64,000 nucleotides of DNA from Dermabacter sp. GTDB lineage: Bacteria > Actinomycetota > Actinomycetes > Actinomycetales > Dermabacteraceae. Under the pieces are notes generated by a model. That model did not search any database and had not been told where the DNA came from. It saw nothing but the letters and a program-made list of their open reading frames with translations. Each line of letters starts with the position of its first letter. The first letter of the stretch is position 1. Made by a program: the position numbers and the translations under genes. The stretch is taken from NCBI GenBank assembly GCA_030538475.1, contig JAUNTX010000004.1:124001-188000 (forward strand), read 5' to 3'. This document shows positions 8,526 through 18,533 of this stretch, one piece after another.

Positions 8526-10666
8526 CTGAGATGCCGGGCTACGAGCACAACAAGGCGATGGATTACCACGCGCTCAACGCCATGCTGAACCTCTACGACA
8601 CCGAGGGGAAGATCCAGTTCGACAAGGACCGCGAAGCGGCCCGCGAATACTTCCTCCAGCACGTCAACCAGAACACGGTGTTCTTCCACTCCCTCGAGGA
8701 GAAGCTGGACTACCTGGTGGAGCACCAGTACTACGAGAAGGACGTGCTCGACCAGTATTCGCCAGCGTTCATCAAGTCGCTGTTCAAGCGCGCGTACGCG
8801 AAGAAGTTCCGCTTCCCCACCTTCCTCGGCGCCTTCAAGTACTACACCTCGTACACGCTCAAGACGTTCGACGGCAAGCGCTACCTTGAGCGGTTCGAGG
8901 ACCGCGTGAGCCTCGTGGCCCTCACCCTCGCGGCGGGCAACGAGCAGATCGCCGAAAACATCGTGGATGAGGTGATCGAGGGCCGCTTCCAGCCCGCGAC
9001 CCCCACCTTCCTCAACGCGGGCAAGGCGCAGCGCGGCGAACTGGTCTCGTGCTTCCTCTTGCGGATCGAAGACAACATGGAGTCGATCGGCCGCTCCATC
9101 AACTCCGCCCTGCAACTGTCCAAGCGCGGCGGCGGCGTGGCCCTCCTGCTCTCCAACCTGCGCGAATACGGCGCACCGATCAAGCAGATCGAGAACCAGA
9201 GCTCCGGCGTGATCCCCGTGATGAAGCTGTTGGAAGACTCCTTCAGCTACGCGAACCAGCTCGGTGCCCGCCAGGGCGCCGGTGCCGTCTACCTGCACGC
9301 GCACCACCCGGACATCCTGCGCTTCCTCGACACGAAGCGTGAGAACGCCGACGAGAAGATCCGCATCAAGACCCTCTCCCTCGGCGTGGTCATCCCCGAC
9401 ATCACGTTCGATCTGGCGAAGAACAACGAGCCGATGTACCTGTTCTCCCCGTACGACGTGGAGCGCGTGTACGGCAAGCCGTTCGCCGACATCGACGTGA
9501 GCGAGAAGTACCGCGAGATGGTGGACGATCACCGGATCGCGAAGAAGAAGATCCGCGCCCGCGACTTCTTCCAGACCCTCGCGGAAATCCAGTTCGAGTC
9601 CGGCTACCCCTACATCATGTTCGAAGACACGGTGAACCGGGCGAACCCGATTGGCGGCGCGAAGGTCACGCACTCGAACCTGTGCTCCGAAATCCTGCAG
9701 GTCTCCACCCCGTCCACGATGAACGCTGACCTCAGCTACGACGAACTGGGCCGGGACATCTCCTGCAACCTGGGCTCGCTCAACATCGCGAAGGCCATGG
9801 ATTCGCCGGACTTCACGAAGACCATCGACACGTCGATCCGCGCCCTCACCGCCGTCTCCGACGCGTCCGATATTTCGTCGGTGCCCACGATTGCCAACGG
9901 CAATAAGGCCTCCCACGCGATTGGCCTCGGCCAAATGAACCTCCACGGCTACCTTGCCCGCGAAGCCATCCACTACGGCAGCGACGAGGGCCTGGACTTC
10001 ACGAACATGTACTTCTACGCCGTCGCGTACCAGTGCATCAAGGCGTCCAACCGGATCGCCAAGGAGCGCGGCGAAACGTTCCTGGGCTTCGAGGACTCCA
10101 CGTACGCGAGCGGCGCCTACTTCGACAAGTACATCAACGAGGTGTGGGAGCCGCGCACCGAGCGCGTGCGCGAACTGTTCGAGAACTCGAGCGTTCACCT
10201 GCCCACCCAGGAGGACTGGGCGGCGCTCGCGGCCGAAGTCAAGGAGCACGGCATGTACAACGCGTACCTGCAGGCCGTTCCGCCCACCGGGTCGATCTCC
10301 TACATCAACCACTCGACCTCCTCGATCCACCCGATCGTCTCCAAGATCGAGATCCGCAAGGAAGGCAAGATCGGCCGCGTCTACTACCCGGCGCCGTACA
10401 TGACGAACGACAACCTGGAGTACTACCAGGACGCGTACGAAATCGGCTACGAGAAGATCATCGACACCTACGCGGAGGCCACGAAGCACGTGGATCAGGG
10501 CCTCTCGCTCACCCTGTTCTTCCCCGACACCGCCACCACTCGCGACGTCAACCGCGCGCAGATCTACGCGTGGCGCAAGGGCATCAAGACGCTCTACTAC
10601 ATCCGCCTGCGCCAGATGGCGCTCGAAGGCACCGAGGTCGAAGGCTGCGTCAGCTGCATGCTGTAA
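8513..10666 (+). CDS. nrdE: Class Ib ribonucleotide reductase, large (alpha) subunit
   Basis: The 717-residue catalytic subunit that reduces ribonucleoside diphosphates to deoxy forms. Recognisable parts are the substrate cysteine region ([17 protein letters not shown]), the central SNLCSEILQ with the thiyl-radical cysteine, the [16 protein letters not shown] active-site strand, paired tyrosines near LYYIRLRQM, and the C-terminal swinging thiols EGCVSCML. No ATP-cone domain is seen at the N-terminus, as expected for class Ib. The start is uncertain: TTG at 8513 (AAGGATTGGAAC upstream), or ATG at 8531. Its small-subunit partner gene nrdF is 18 kb away. Confidence 0.96.
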   Translation: MAQLTEMPGYEHNKAMDYHALNAMLNLYDTEGKIQFDKDREAAREYFLQHVNQNTVFFHSLEEKLDYLVEHQYYEKDVLDQYSPAFIKSLFKRAYAKKFRFPTFLGAFKYYTSYTLKTFDGKRYLERFEDRVSLVALTLAAGNEQIAENIVDEVIEGRFQPATPTFLNAGKAQRGELVSCFLLRIEDNMESIGRSINSALQLSKRGGGVALLLSNLREYGAPIKQIENQSSGVIPVMKLLEDSFSYANQLGARQGAGAVYLHAHHPDILRFLDTKRENADEKIRIKTLSLGVVIPDITFDLAKNNEPMYLFSPYDVERVYGKPFADIDVSEKYREMVDDHRIAKKKIRARDFFQTLAEIQFESGYPYIMFEDTVNRANPIGGAKVTHSNLCSEILQVSTPSTMNADLSYDELGRDISCNLGSLNIAKAMDSPDFTKTIDTSIRALTAVSDASDISSVPTIANGNKASHAIGLGQMNLHGYLAREAIHYGSDEGLDFTNMYFYAVAYQCIKASNRIAKERGETFLGFEDSTYASGAYFDKYINEVWEPRTERVRELFENSSVHLPTQEDWAALAAEVKEHGMYNAYLQAVPPTGSISYINHSTSSIHPIVSKIEIRKEGKIGRVYYPAPYMTNDNLEYYQDAYEIGYEKIIDTYAEATKHVDQGLSLTLFFPDTATTRDVNRAQIYAWRKGIKTLYYIRLRQMALEGTEVEGCVSCML

Positions 10667-10688
10667 CGCCCGCCCAGACGCGGTAACG

Positions 10689-10722
10689 CACGGCCCGGAC
10701 TCCACGAGGAGCCCGGGCCGTG
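10689..10722 (+). terminator. Terminator after nrdE
   Basis: The arms CACGGCCCGG (10689-10698) and CCGGGCCGTG (10713-10722) pair perfectly over 10 bp, 23 nt after the nrdE stop. Confidence 0.75.
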
Positions 10723-10758
10723 CCCGTTTATCGGCAGAAGGCCGACGGCGACCGTCTC

Positions 10759-11322
10759 TCAGCGCTGCACGTCATACACGAGCTTCTGCACCCCGTTCGC
10801 GTACACCTCGTGCTCCGCGACGCTCAGCTTCGTCATGGAAGCGTCCGCATCGGGCCACAGGCGCGCGCCCGCGCCCAGCAGCACGGGATACACCAGCAGG
10901 TGATAGCGGTCCACGAGCCCCGCCGTGAGCAGCGAGCGACCCAGGGCGAGGCTCCCGTGCACGAGGATCGGGCCGCCGTCGGCCTCCTTGAGCGCCGCCA
11001 CCTCATTGAGGGTGCGCACAATCGTGGCCGGCCACCGCTCATCGTCGGCCGTGAGGGTTGTTGAGGCCACGTAGCGGGGGAGGGCGTTGTAGCGGGCGAA
11101 GTCCTCCATGCCCGGCCACACGGGCGCGAACATCTCGTAGCTGCGGCGGCCGAGCAGCAGCGCTCCCGCTTCCTCTTGCTCGCGGCCCTTGATCTCGAAC
11201 GCCGCCATGTCGAACGGGGCGCCCGTCATGGTCCAGCCCGCGTTCCGATACGCCAGGTCCTCGCCGGGGCCTTCGGCAACGCCGTCGGCGGAAACAAACG
11301 CGGTAACGATGAGTGAGCGCAT
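10759..11322 (-). CDS. Dihydrofolate reductase-like protein (RibD C-terminal domain family)
   Basis: A 187-residue single-domain protein of the RibD_C/YwjB-like group, which shares the dihydrofolate reductase fold. Features include the N-terminal strand SLIVTAFVSADGVAEGPG, the NADPH-site segment ALLLGRRSYEMFAPVW and the GGPILVHGSLALGRSLL loop. The ATG at 11322 is chosen from GTGGAGG 6 nt upstream; the open frame before it runs through the divergent regulatory region. In spite of the fold, members are not proven folate enzymes, and the substrate is unknown. It converges on the nrdE terminator. Confidence 0.85.
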   Translation of the reverse strand: MRSLIVTAFVSADGVAEGPGEDLAYRNAGWTMTGAPFDMAAFEIKGREQEEAGALLLGRRSYEMFAPVWPGMEDFARYNALPRYVASTTLTADDERWPATIVRTLNEVAALKEADGGPILVHGSLALGRSLLTAGLVDRYHLLVYPVLLGAGARLWPDADASMTKLSVAEHEVYANGVQKLVYDVQR

Positions 11323-11555
11323 GGTGGGCCTCCACGAGTAGGGTTCGCGGACGGCGCCTGCCGGGCCGCGCGGGCACCGCTGCCCGGGCTCCAGTATGCC
11401 GCCCCGCCCCTCCCGTATGGCTGAGACTGTCCCGCTGTGCACGCGTGGCTGACATCGTCCGGCCCCGGCGCCTGAGACCGCCCAGGCGTCCCAACCGGCC
11501 CGTCGGTCAGTGCAGAACATCTCCTGCCGCCCGTCACGTTGCCCCAGGTCACAGC

Positions 11556-11579
11556 CCTTTTCCTGCCTGCTGAAAAAGG
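11556..11579 (+). promoter_or_regulatory. Imperfect dyad, candidate operator of the glucitol operon
   Basis: CCTTTTC (11556-11562) and GAAAAAGG (11572-11579) form an imperfect inverted repeat about 110 bp before srlD. It is the most AT-rich spot in the 365-bp divergent region, which otherwise shows nothing clear. Binding by the PRD regulator encoded in the operon is a guess. Confidence 0.25.
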
Positions 11580-11687
11580 CCGATGCAATGGCCCTATCGC
11601 CGGGGCGTTCCCGGTTCGTACGGTGGTGAAACAGCACCCCCCGAAGAACCTGCACGGGGGCGGAAGCACGGCGAGAAGGAGTTGTTG

Positions 11688-12491
11688 ATGAGTGACACGT
11701 GGCTGGGACTGGACGGCGCAGTGGTGGCCGTGACCGGGGCCGGATCGGGTATTGGACAGCACATCGCCCGCGAACTGCTCGCGGCGGGCGCCCGCGTGGC
11801 GAACCTCGATGTGAGCGTGAGCGAGGTCCGGGAGGTGAGCCCCCAGCAGCTCGAGGTGCCGTGCGATGTGACCGACGGGGCCAGCGTCGAGGCCGCGCTC
11901 GAGGCCATCCTCGCGCACTACGGCGCGCTCGATGTCGTGGTCAACAATGCGGGGATCAACCTGCCGCGTCTGCTCGTGGATACGCGGGGCACCGCCCCGC
12001 AGTACGAGCTGGATGATCGGTCGTTCGACCTCATGATGAACGTCAACGTGCGCGGTGTGTTCCACGTGGGCCAGGCCGCGGCGCGGATCTTCACGACGCA
12101 GGGCCGCGGCGTGATCGTCAACATTTCGTCCGAGGCGGGCCTCGAAGGCTCCGACGGGCAGAGCGTCTACTCCGCCACGAAGGGCGCCGTGAACTCCCTG
12201 ACCCGCTCGTGGAGCAAGGAACTGGGCAAGTTTGGCGTGCGGGTCGTGGGCGTGGCGCCCGGCATTAGCGAACCCACGGGCCTCACCTCGCCCGCCTACA
12301 ACGAGGCCCTCGCCTACACGCGCGGAGTCACCGTGGATCAGCTGACCCCCGATTACCAGAAGGTGATTCCGCTCGGGCGGCCCGGCTCCCTCACGGAGAT
12401 CGCCAACCTCGTGGTCTTCCTCGCCTCGCCCCGCGCCTCCTACATTTCCGGTACCACGTATGCCGTAACCGGGGCGAAATCCCGAGGCTGA
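11688..12491 (+). CDS. srlD: Sorbitol-6-phosphate 2-dehydrogenase (SDR family)
   Basis: A short-chain dehydrogenase that oxidises imported glucitol-6-phosphate to fructose-6-phosphate. The Rossmann motif is TGAGSGIG (16-23), followed by NNAG (86-89), the catalytic Ser147/148 and YSATK (Tyr161, Lys165). The chain is 267 residues, with a normal C-terminal SDR end (ISGTTYAVTG). The ATG at 11688 has AGGAG 6 nt upstream. The specific function is inferred from the five genes that follow, which form a complete glucitol PTS operon; the enzyme sequence alone would only say SDR. Confidence 0.85.
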   Translation: MSDTWLGLDGAVVAVTGAGSGIGQHIARELLAAGARVANLDVSVSEVREVSPQQLEVPCDVTDGASVEAALEAILAHYGALDVVVNNAGINLPRLLVDTRGTAPQYELDDRSFDLMMNVNVRGVFHVGQAAARIFTTQGRGVIVNISSEAGLEGSDGQSVYSATKGAVNSLTRSWSKELGKFGVRVVGVAPGISEPTGLTSPAYNEALAYTRGVTVDQLTPDYQKVIPLGRPGSLTEIANLVVFLASPRASYISGTTYAVTGAKSRG

Positions 12492-12555
12492 CACGAGTCA
12501 AACCACACCTGACCGGGCAGCATGAGCCGAGACACGAGAGAAAAGGAGGAGCACC

Positions 12556-14463
12556 GTGAGCTACCGCGCGAGCATTCTTGACGCCCTCGAAGCGCGCCTG
12601 AGCGCGACCGTGCCCCAACTGGCCTCGCTGCTCGGCGTGTCCACCCGCACCATCGCCAACCACATCGCCGTGCTCAACACGGAGCTCGACGGGGTGGCGC
12701 AGGTGGTGCAGGTGGGGGAGCTGCGCCGTTTGGACACGTGGGACGAGGACGCGTATCGGGCCTACCGGGCATCGCTCGAGCGGCCCGCGATCGATCTGCA
12801 TTCGGCCCAATCGCGGATGGGGCTCATCTTTCACCGGTTGGCGTCGGCGGGCCGGACGGTCCTTGTTGATGACCTCGCCCACGAACTGAGCGTCTCCCGC
12901 TCCACCGTGAACGCGGACCTTGCGAAGCTGCGCGATGCGCTTGTGCCGTACGCGCTGCTGGTGAGCGGCCGCCCCAACAGCGGCGTGGAGCTGCAGGGAC
13001 CGGAGCTGAAGATTCGGCTCGCGTACGCGGGCATGTTCTTCACCGCGCTCGAGCACGAGGCGGGGATCCCCGACGCGCTCGTGATCGAGGCGCTCGATGT
13101 GTGCGAGGCCCTCGGGCTGAGCGCCGCCGCGAGCGAATCGGTCTCCCGCTGGTTCATGGTGATGGCCTCCCGGCTCGGTGACGGCTTCGATCTTCCCGCG
13201 GGCGAGCCGACGCTAAGCCGACTCGAAACGAGCGACGCGTTCACGACCGGCCGCACCCTCGCGGGACTCGCCGCCGACTGGCTCGACATACCGGTGCAGC
13301 CCGAGGAGGCGGCGTTCATGACCCTGCCGCTCGTAGGCATGCGCGGGCCCTTCGAGCCCCAGGCGTTCGCGAGCTACCTCGAGCGCGAAGACAACGAGCG
13401 GATCCTCCAGGCCATCCTCGATCAGATCCGCGACCAGATGGGGATCGACGTGCAGGCCACGGGCCTGCGCGAAGAGTTCATGATCCACCTGGGCTTCCTG
13501 CTCAACCGGGTGCGTTTCGGGATGCAGGTGGGCCACGATGCGATCGACCAGGTGAAGTCTCGCTACCCGCTCGCCTACCAGATGGCCTCCCACGCCCGCA
13601 CCGTCATCGAGGAGAACACCGGCGCCCTGGTGGCCGATGCCGAAGTCTCCCTCCTGGCCGCCTACTTCCAGGTGTTCCTCCACCAGATGCAGGCCCACCA
13701 CGAGCGGCCCGTGCAGGTGGCGGCGGTATACCCGTTCGGCAAGGTCGAGGGCGAACTGCTCTCGTGGCAGGTGCGGGAGGCGGTGCGCGGGCTCGGCACC
13801 GTCACCGCCATCTCCGACACCCAGGTCACCCGCGAGCTGCTCGCGGCGAGCGACGTGGTCGTGGCGCGCGAGACCTGCCAGTTGCCCGATCCGCTCGAGG
13901 TCCCCGTTATCCGCGTGGGGCCGCTGTTTGACGTGGACGAACTCGGTCGAAAAATATCGACGCTCGTCATGGCCCAGAACCGGCAGGGGCCGCTCACTGG
14001 CGTCTCGTGGCTCGGCGCCCTCATCGAAGCCGACACGTTCGTGCGCCTGTCCACGACCGACTATCGCGAGGCCCTGGCCGAACTCCTCGCCACCCTCGAG
14101 GAGCGGGGCCTCGGCTCGAGCACCCTTACCGAGGCGATGTGGGAGCGCGAATCCCGCTCGACGATGCTGCTCGGCCCCACCCTCGCCTTCCCGCACGTCT
14201 CCCACCCCTCCGACACGTTCCTGCTCGCCGTCGGCGCCGCCGCCGGGAACGAGGACCACGGGGGCCTGCTCATCGTCCTGCTCGCGGTGCCGGAGGCCGA
14301 CGGCGACACGAGCCCCACCCTCGTCGGCCTCTACGAAGAGGTCATCGCGCTCGGGCACGACCCGGCAGAAGTTACCGCCCTCGCCCGCTGCGAGGACGCC
14401 CACCAGTTCCGTGCGGCCATGGCCGCACGCACCACCCACCGCTTGTCGAGAGGACAACGATGA
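12556..14463 (+). CDS. PRD-containing PTS-regulated transcriptional activator (GutR/MtlR type)
   Basis: A 635-residue regulator. An N-terminal HTH (TVPQLASLLGVSTRTIANHIAVL) and a second, Mga/HTH_11-like helix set (VDDLAHELSVSRSTVNADLAKL) are followed by two PRD modules (about 180-400), an EIIB-like segment (about 400-500) and a C-terminal EIIA-type domain with LGPTLAFPHVSHPS, whose His is the probable phosphorylation site. Such proteins sense PTS flux and activate their own sugar operon. It lies inside that operon, 64 nt after srlD, and its stop overlaps the gutM start. GTG start with AAAGGAGGAGC upstream. Confidence 0.85.
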   Translation: MSYRASILDALEARLSATVPQLASLLGVSTRTIANHIAVLNTELDGVAQVVQVGELRRLDTWDEDAYRAYRASLERPAIDLHSAQSRMGLIFHRLASAGRTVLVDDLAHELSVSRSTVNADLAKLRDALVPYALLVSGRPNSGVELQGPELKIRLAYAGMFFTALEHEAGIPDALVIEALDVCEALGLSAAASESVSRWFMVMASRLGDGFDLPAGEPTLSRLETSDAFTTGRTLAGLAADWLDIPVQPEEAAFMTLPLVGMRGPFEPQAFASYLEREDNERILQAILDQIRDQMGIDVQATGLREEFMIHLGFLLNRVRFGMQVGHDAIDQVKSRYPLAYQMASHARTVIEENTGALVADAEVSLLAAYFQVFLHQMQAHHERPVQVAAVYPFGKVEGELLSWQVREAVRGLGTVTAISDTQVTRELLAASDVVVARETCQLPDPLEVPVIRVGPLFDVDELGRKISTLVMAQNRQGPLTGVSWLGALIEADTFVRLSTTDYREALAELLATLEERGLGSSTLTEAMWERESRSTMLLGPTLAFPHVSHPSDTFLLAVGAAAGNEDHGGLLIVLLAVPEADGDTSPTLVGLYEEVIALGHDPAEVTALARCEDAHQFRAAMAARTTHRLSRGQR

Positions 14464-14918
14464 CCCACATATGGGCCGTGCTCATCCTTTTTGCCCTGGT
14501 GATCGGGCTCAACATGGCACTGAGCTTCCGGCAGGAGAAGAACCTCGCCACCACCTACGTGCAGATGCGTCGCAAGTACCCGCTCGCGATTGGCAAGTAC
14601 AAGCGCCTTCTGAACTCGGGAAGCATCGTCATGTTCGGCATCGAGAACACGGGTCGGATCGCCGAAGCGCGCATGATCTCCGGCTACACCGTCTTCTCCC
14701 GCTTCCGCCCCTTCAACGACCTGGTGGGCTGCAACATCGCCCACCTCAACAAGGCCGACCTCTCGCGATACCCGAAATCCGTGCGCCTCGCCATCGCGAA
14801 TGCGTCCGACAACTACCTGGTGTTCGCCACGGGCGGCACCCCGCACGACCCCCTCGGGCCGTTCGCCCGCCTGGCGAACGCCCTCCCCTCGAAAAACCCC
14901 ACCCCAAAGGAGGCATGA
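14460..14918 (+). CDS. gutM: Glucitol operon activator protein GutM
   Basis: A 152-residue protein with one N-terminal membrane helix (IWAVLILFALVIGLNMAL) followed by a soluble domain with GutM features: SFRQEKNL, QMRRKYPLAIGKYK and the RFRPFNDLVGCNIAHL core. GutM positively affects expression of glucitol genes in enterobacteria; how it acts is not well known. The ATG overlaps the stop of the PRD regulator (ATGA), so the two should be made together. Confidence 0.88.
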   Translation: MTHIWAVLILFALVIGLNMALSFRQEKNLATTYVQMRRKYPLAIGKYKRLLNSGSIVMFGIENTGRIAEARMISGYTVFSRFRPFNDLVGCNIAHLNKADLSRYPKSVRLAIANASDNYLVFATGGTPHDPLGPFARLANALPSKNPTPKEA

Positions 14919-14921
14919 GTC

Positions 14922-15476
14922 ATGGATTACCTCGTGGCAGGCGCCGAATGGTTCATTGGACTGTTCCAAGCTGGCGCTGACACTTTCATCAGCTGGATGA
15001 CCGATATCGTCCCGCTCGTCCTGATCCTCTTGATCGCCATGAACTCGGTGATTCAGCTGATCGGCGAAAAGCGCGTGAACTGGCTGGCCGAACGCGCGAG
15101 CCGCCACGTGCTACTGCGCTACATGGTGCTGCCGTTCCTCGGCGCGTTCATGCTCGCCAACCCGATGGTGCACTCGCTGGGCCGGTTCATGCCGGAACGC
15201 TACAAGCCCGGCTACTTCGCCTCCGCGGCCCAGTTCTGCCACACCAGCAACGGCGTGTTCCCGCACATCAACCCCGCGGAACTGTTCGTGTGGCTCGGCG
15301 TGGCCACCGGCATCATGTCGCTCGGCCTCAGCACCGGCCCCCTCGCGATCCGCTACCTCCTGCTGGGGCTCGTCCTCAACTTCATCGGCGGCTGGGTCAC
15401 TGACCTGTGCGTGAAGTACGTGAGTAAGCAGCAGGGCGTCACGCTCAGCACCATCCCGAAGCTGGAGATCAAGTGA
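14922..15476 (+). CDS. srlA: PTS glucitol/sorbitol EIIC component (EIIC2)
   Basis: The smaller half of the split glucitol permease, 184 residues and mostly membrane helices, with the family signatures TDIVPLVLILLIAMNSVIQLIG, a long conserved GRFMPERYKPGYFASAAQ loop with CHTSNGVFPHINPAE, and C-terminal helices. It works only with the EIIBC protein encoded next. AAAGGAGG lies 8 nt before the ATG. Confidence 0.93.
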   Translation: MDYLVAGAEWFIGLFQAGADTFISWMTDIVPLVLILLIAMNSVIQLIGEKRVNWLAERASRHVLLRYMVLPFLGAFMLANPMVHSLGRFMPERYKPGYFASAAQFCHTSNGVFPHINPAELFVWLGVATGIMSLGLSTGPLAIRYLLLGLVLNFIGGWVTDLCVKYVSKQQGVTLSTIPKLEIK

Positions 15477-15477
15477 C

Positions 15478-16530
15478 ATGACCGAGTACCGCACCATCAC
15501 CATCACGAAGGGCTCCGGCGGATTCGGCGGCCCCCTCACCCTCACCCCGGATGCGACCCGCAACAAGATCGTCTACATCGTGGGCGGCGGCATGAAGCCC
15601 GAGGTCGTGGATCGCATCGCAGAACTCTCCGGCGCCGAACCCGTCAACGGCTTCCAGACCACCGTGCCCGACGAACAGATCTTCCTCGCGGTGATCGACT
15701 GCGGCGGGACGCTCCGCTGCGGCCTCTACCCGAAGAAGGGCATCCACACCGTCAACGTCATGCAGACCGGCAAGGCCGGCCCGCTCGCCCAGTTCATCAC
15801 GGAAGACCTCTACGTCTCCGCGGTGAGCCCCGCCCAGGTGCAGGCTGCCGAGCCAGCGCTCGTGGCCGCTGCGGCGGGTGCCGGAACGGCGGAGGCCGAC
15901 GCCGACGGTGGCCAGGAGTCCGGCGCTCCGGCTCGCGAGGGCCGCTATTCGACCGACAAGAAGATCTCCGAGACGGTTGCGGCGAAGAAGAACAAGTCGC
16001 TGCTCGAGAAGATCGGGCTCGGCGCCGGACGCGTCGTCTCGATCTTCTACCAGGCGGCCCGCGATGCCACGAACACGATGCTCACCTCGGTGATTCCCTT
16101 TATGGGCTTCGTCGCGATGCTCATCGGCATCATCAACGCCTCCGGCTTCGGCACGTTCTTCTCGCACCTGCTCGAGCCGCTCGCGGGCAACGGTATCGGG
16201 CTCATCGTGCTCGGCTTCATCTGCTCGATCCCGTTCCTCTCACCCCTGCTGGGCCCCGGCGGCGTGATCGGCGGCATCATCGGCACCCTGATCGGCAACG
16301 AGATCGCGCAGGGCAAGGTGCCTCCGCACCTGGCACTGCCCGCCCTGTTCGCGATCAACACGCAAAACGCGGCCGACTTCATCCCGGTCGGCCTCGGCCT
16401 TGCCGAAGCGGAACCGGAGACGGTGGAGGTGGGCGTGCCCGCGATCCTCTACTCCCGCTTCCTCAACGGCGCGCCCCGCGTCGCCATCGCGTGGCTGGCC
16501 AGCGTGGGACTCTACTCCGGCGCGAACTAG
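15478..16530 (+). CDS. srlE: PTS glucitol/sorbitol EIIBC component
   Basis: 350 residues. The N-terminal EIIB domain (1 to about 125) carries the phosphorylated cysteine in VIDCGGTLRCGLYPKKGI. A linker rich in Ala/Glu and Lys (about 125-180) leads to the EIIC1 membrane domain with MLTSVIPFMGFVAMLIGIIN and the very conserved PFLSPLLGPGGVIGGIIGT. It transports and phosphorylates glucitol with SrlA and SrlB. It starts 1 nt after the srlA stop. The length is about right for the family. Confidence 0.94.
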   Translation: MTEYRTITITKGSGGFGGPLTLTPDATRNKIVYIVGGGMKPEVVDRIAELSGAEPVNGFQTTVPDEQIFLAVIDCGGTLRCGLYPKKGIHTVNVMQTGKAGPLAQFITEDLYVSAVSPAQVQAAEPALVAAAAGAGTAEADADGGQESGAPAREGRYSTDKKISETVAAKKNKSLLEKIGLGAGRVVSIFYQAARDATNTMLTSVIPFMGFVAMLIGIINASGFGTFFSHLLEPLAGNGIGLIVLGFICSIPFLSPLLGPGGVIGGIIGTLIGNEIAQGKVPPHLALPALFAINTQNAADFIPVGLGLAEAEPETVEVGVPAILYSRFLNGAPRVAIAWLASVGLYSGAN

Positions 16531-16562
16531 GCTGAGAAACGCAGAACAACGAAGGAACTCTC

Positions 16563-16928
16563 ATGACCACGATGTATTCGACCACCGTCCGCGAGATCGG
16601 CCCCGAAGCGGCCACGTTCGCCGCCGAAGGCATGGCGGTCCTGTTCGGCCCGGAGGCGCCCGGCGAGCTGCGCGATTTTTGCTACATCATTGATCGCACC
16701 GACCTCACCGGCACCCTCGCGCCGGGGGCCACCCTCCACCTCGGCGATGCCGCGTTCGCGGTGACGGCGGTGGGGGCAGCGGCCCAGAAGAACCTCGTGG
16801 ACCTCGGGCACGTCACGCTTCACTTCTCGGGCGCCACCGAGGCGGAGCTCGCGGGGACGATCTACCTCGAGGCTGCCGGGCAGATCCCGCCGATCAGCGT
16901 GGGCACCACCATCGCCCTCACGGCGTAG
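16563..16928 (+). CDS. srlB: PTS glucitol/sorbitol EIIA component
   Basis: A 121-residue soluble EIIA(Gut) protein that accepts phosphate from HPr and passes it to SrlE. Recognisable features are the strand pattern MAVLFGPEAPGELRDFCYII and LVDLGHVTLHFSGA, whose histidine is the candidate phosphorylation site, and the end QIPPISVGTTIAL. It is the last gene of the operon and is followed by a hairpin. Confidence 0.9.
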   Translation: MTTMYSTTVREIGPEAATFAAEGMAVLFGPEAPGELRDFCYIIDRTDLTGTLAPGATLHLGDAAFAVTAVGAAAQKNLVDLGHVTLHFSGATEAELAGTIYLEAAGQIPPISVGTTIALTA

Positions 16929-16946
16929 TTTCTCTCGTCGGCACCA

Positions 16947-16980
16947 CCGCCCGCCCCGGCCCTTCGCCGGTGGCGGGCGG
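16947..16980 (+). terminator. Terminator of the glucitol operon
   Basis: CCGCCCGCC (16947-16955) pairs with GGCGGGCGG (16972-16980), starting 19 nt after srlB. Confidence 0.65.
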
Positions 16981-17123
16981 CGTCGTTGCCACGTTCGCCA
17001 CTTTCCCGCCTCCCCTCGCTTACGCGTGCTGGCGGGCCTCCGCTAGTCTCGGTCCACGAGGCCCCGATGGTGCGGCCGCATCCGCCACCCGCACTCATCA
17101 CCGCAAGGGCACACCGCACCTCC

Positions 17124-18533
17124 ATGAGCACACATTCCTCCACCCCGGGCAGCCCCGCATCGCCGAACCGGGCCCCCGAGGCGCACGCGCCCGAGCTCGC
17201 CACGACCACGGGGCCCTTCGATCTGCCGACCATGACCGGCGGCATCCCCGTGCTCGAAGACGCCGTGAACGACGACCCCGCGCGCTTTCCGAGCGTGCGC
17301 CAGCTCGGGGAATCCCCGGCGCGAGTGACCGCGCTCGTCATCGCGGTGCTCACGACGCTCAGCGCGATTGGCCCGCTCGCCACCGACATGTACATTCCCG
17401 CGTTCCCGCAGGTCACCAGGGATCTTGCCACGACCGCGGCAAGCCTCCAGCTCACCCTCACCGCGTTCTTCATGGGCGTGGCCGGGGGCCAGATCGTGGC
17501 GGGGCCTCTCTCGGATCGCCTCGGGCGCCGCGCCCCACTCATCGTGGGCATTGTGCTGTGCCTCGTGGGCTCCATCGCGTGCGCGCTCGCCCCCAGCGTC
17601 ACGTGGCTGCTCGTGGCCCGTATCGTCCAGGGCATCGGCGGCGGCTTCGGCATGGTGCTCGGCCGCGCGGTCCTGATCGACCTCACCGAGGGCCCCGAAC
17701 TGTTCCGCACCCTGAACATCATGCAGGGCATTAGCGGCGTGGCCCCCATCGTGGCGCCCCTGCTCGGCGGCCTGATCCTCATCGTCGGCGAATGGCGCGA
17801 GGTGTTCTGGGTGATCGCGGGCATGAGCCTGCTGTCGCTCGTTGGCGTCCTCACCCTCATCCCCGAATCGCTGCCGAAAGAGCGGCGGCACGCGGGCGGT
17901 TTCAGGACCTTCCTGAAGAACGGCGGCACGCTCCTGCGCCGCCGCCTCTTCGTGACCTACATGCTGCTCAACGCGTTCTCCGCGTTCGCCCTCTTGGCCT
18001 ACGTGTCCGCCTCGACCTTCGTCGTCCAGGACATGCTGGGCTTCGATTCGACCATCTACTCGGTGAGCTTCGCGGTGAACTCCACGGGCATGATGTGCAT
18101 GAGCTTCCTGTCGGCCCGCCTCTCGCGTGACGTGCCGCCCCGCACCCTCATCGGCATCGGCCTCAGCATCTCCGCCTTCGCGGCGCTCCTGCTCCTCGTG
18201 GGCACGCTCGTCTTCGACACCCCGGCCTGGATCGTCTTCCCCGGCTTCTTCCTTCTGGTCTCCGCGCAGGGCCTCATCTTCGGTAATGGCGGCGCGCTCG
18301 CCTCGCGCGAATCGCTCGACATGGCGGGCACCGGGTCCGCGCTGCTGGGCCTCGGCTTCAGCATCGCCGCATCGGCGGCCGCACCCCTCGTGGGGCTCGC
18401 CGGCACGCATTCCTCGCTGCCGATGGCCCTCACGATGGTGGCCGGGGTTGCGATCTCCTTCTTCTGCTACGTGCTCGCGGGCCGGGTGGGGACGGATCGC
18501 GGGGCCGACGGGGCCGTCGCTTCGGCCTCCTGA
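17124..18533 (+). CDS. Bcr/CflA-family MFS drug exporter
   Basis: A 469-residue transporter with twelve predicted membrane helices and the DHA1 Bcr/CflA signatures: ATDMYIPAFPQV at the end of helix 1, GPLSDRLGRRAP between helices 2 and 3, and RIVQGIGGGFGMVLGRAV (motif C region). It probably exports drugs or small metabolites by proton antiport. The N-terminus carries about 65 extra polar, Pro/Ser-rich residues before helix 1. I take the ATG at 17124; the Shine-Dalgarno is weak. The 3' end overlaps the convergent lacZ gene by 67 bp. Confidence 0.88.
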   Translation: MSTHSSTPGSPASPNRAPEAHAPELATTTGPFDLPTMTGGIPVLEDAVNDDPARFPSVRQLGESPARVTALVIAVLTTLSAIGPLATDMYIPAFPQVTRDLATTAASLQLTLTAFFMGVAGGQIVAGPLSDRLGRRAPLIVGIVLCLVGSIACALAPSVTWLLVARIVQGIGGGFGMVLGRAVLIDLTEGPELFRTLNIMQGISGVAPIVAPLLGGLILIVGEWREVFWVIAGMSLLSLVGVLTLIPESLPKERRHAGGFRTFLKNGGTLLRRRLFVTYMLLNAFSAFALLAYVSASTFVVQDMLGFDSTIYSVSFAVNSTGMMCMSFLSARLSRDVPPRTLIGIGLSISAFAALLLLVGTLVFDTPAWIVFPGFFLLVSAQGLIFGNGGALASRESLDMAGTGSALLGLGFSIAASAAAPLVGLAGTHSSLPMALTMVAGVAISFFCYVLAGRVGTDRGADGAVASAS

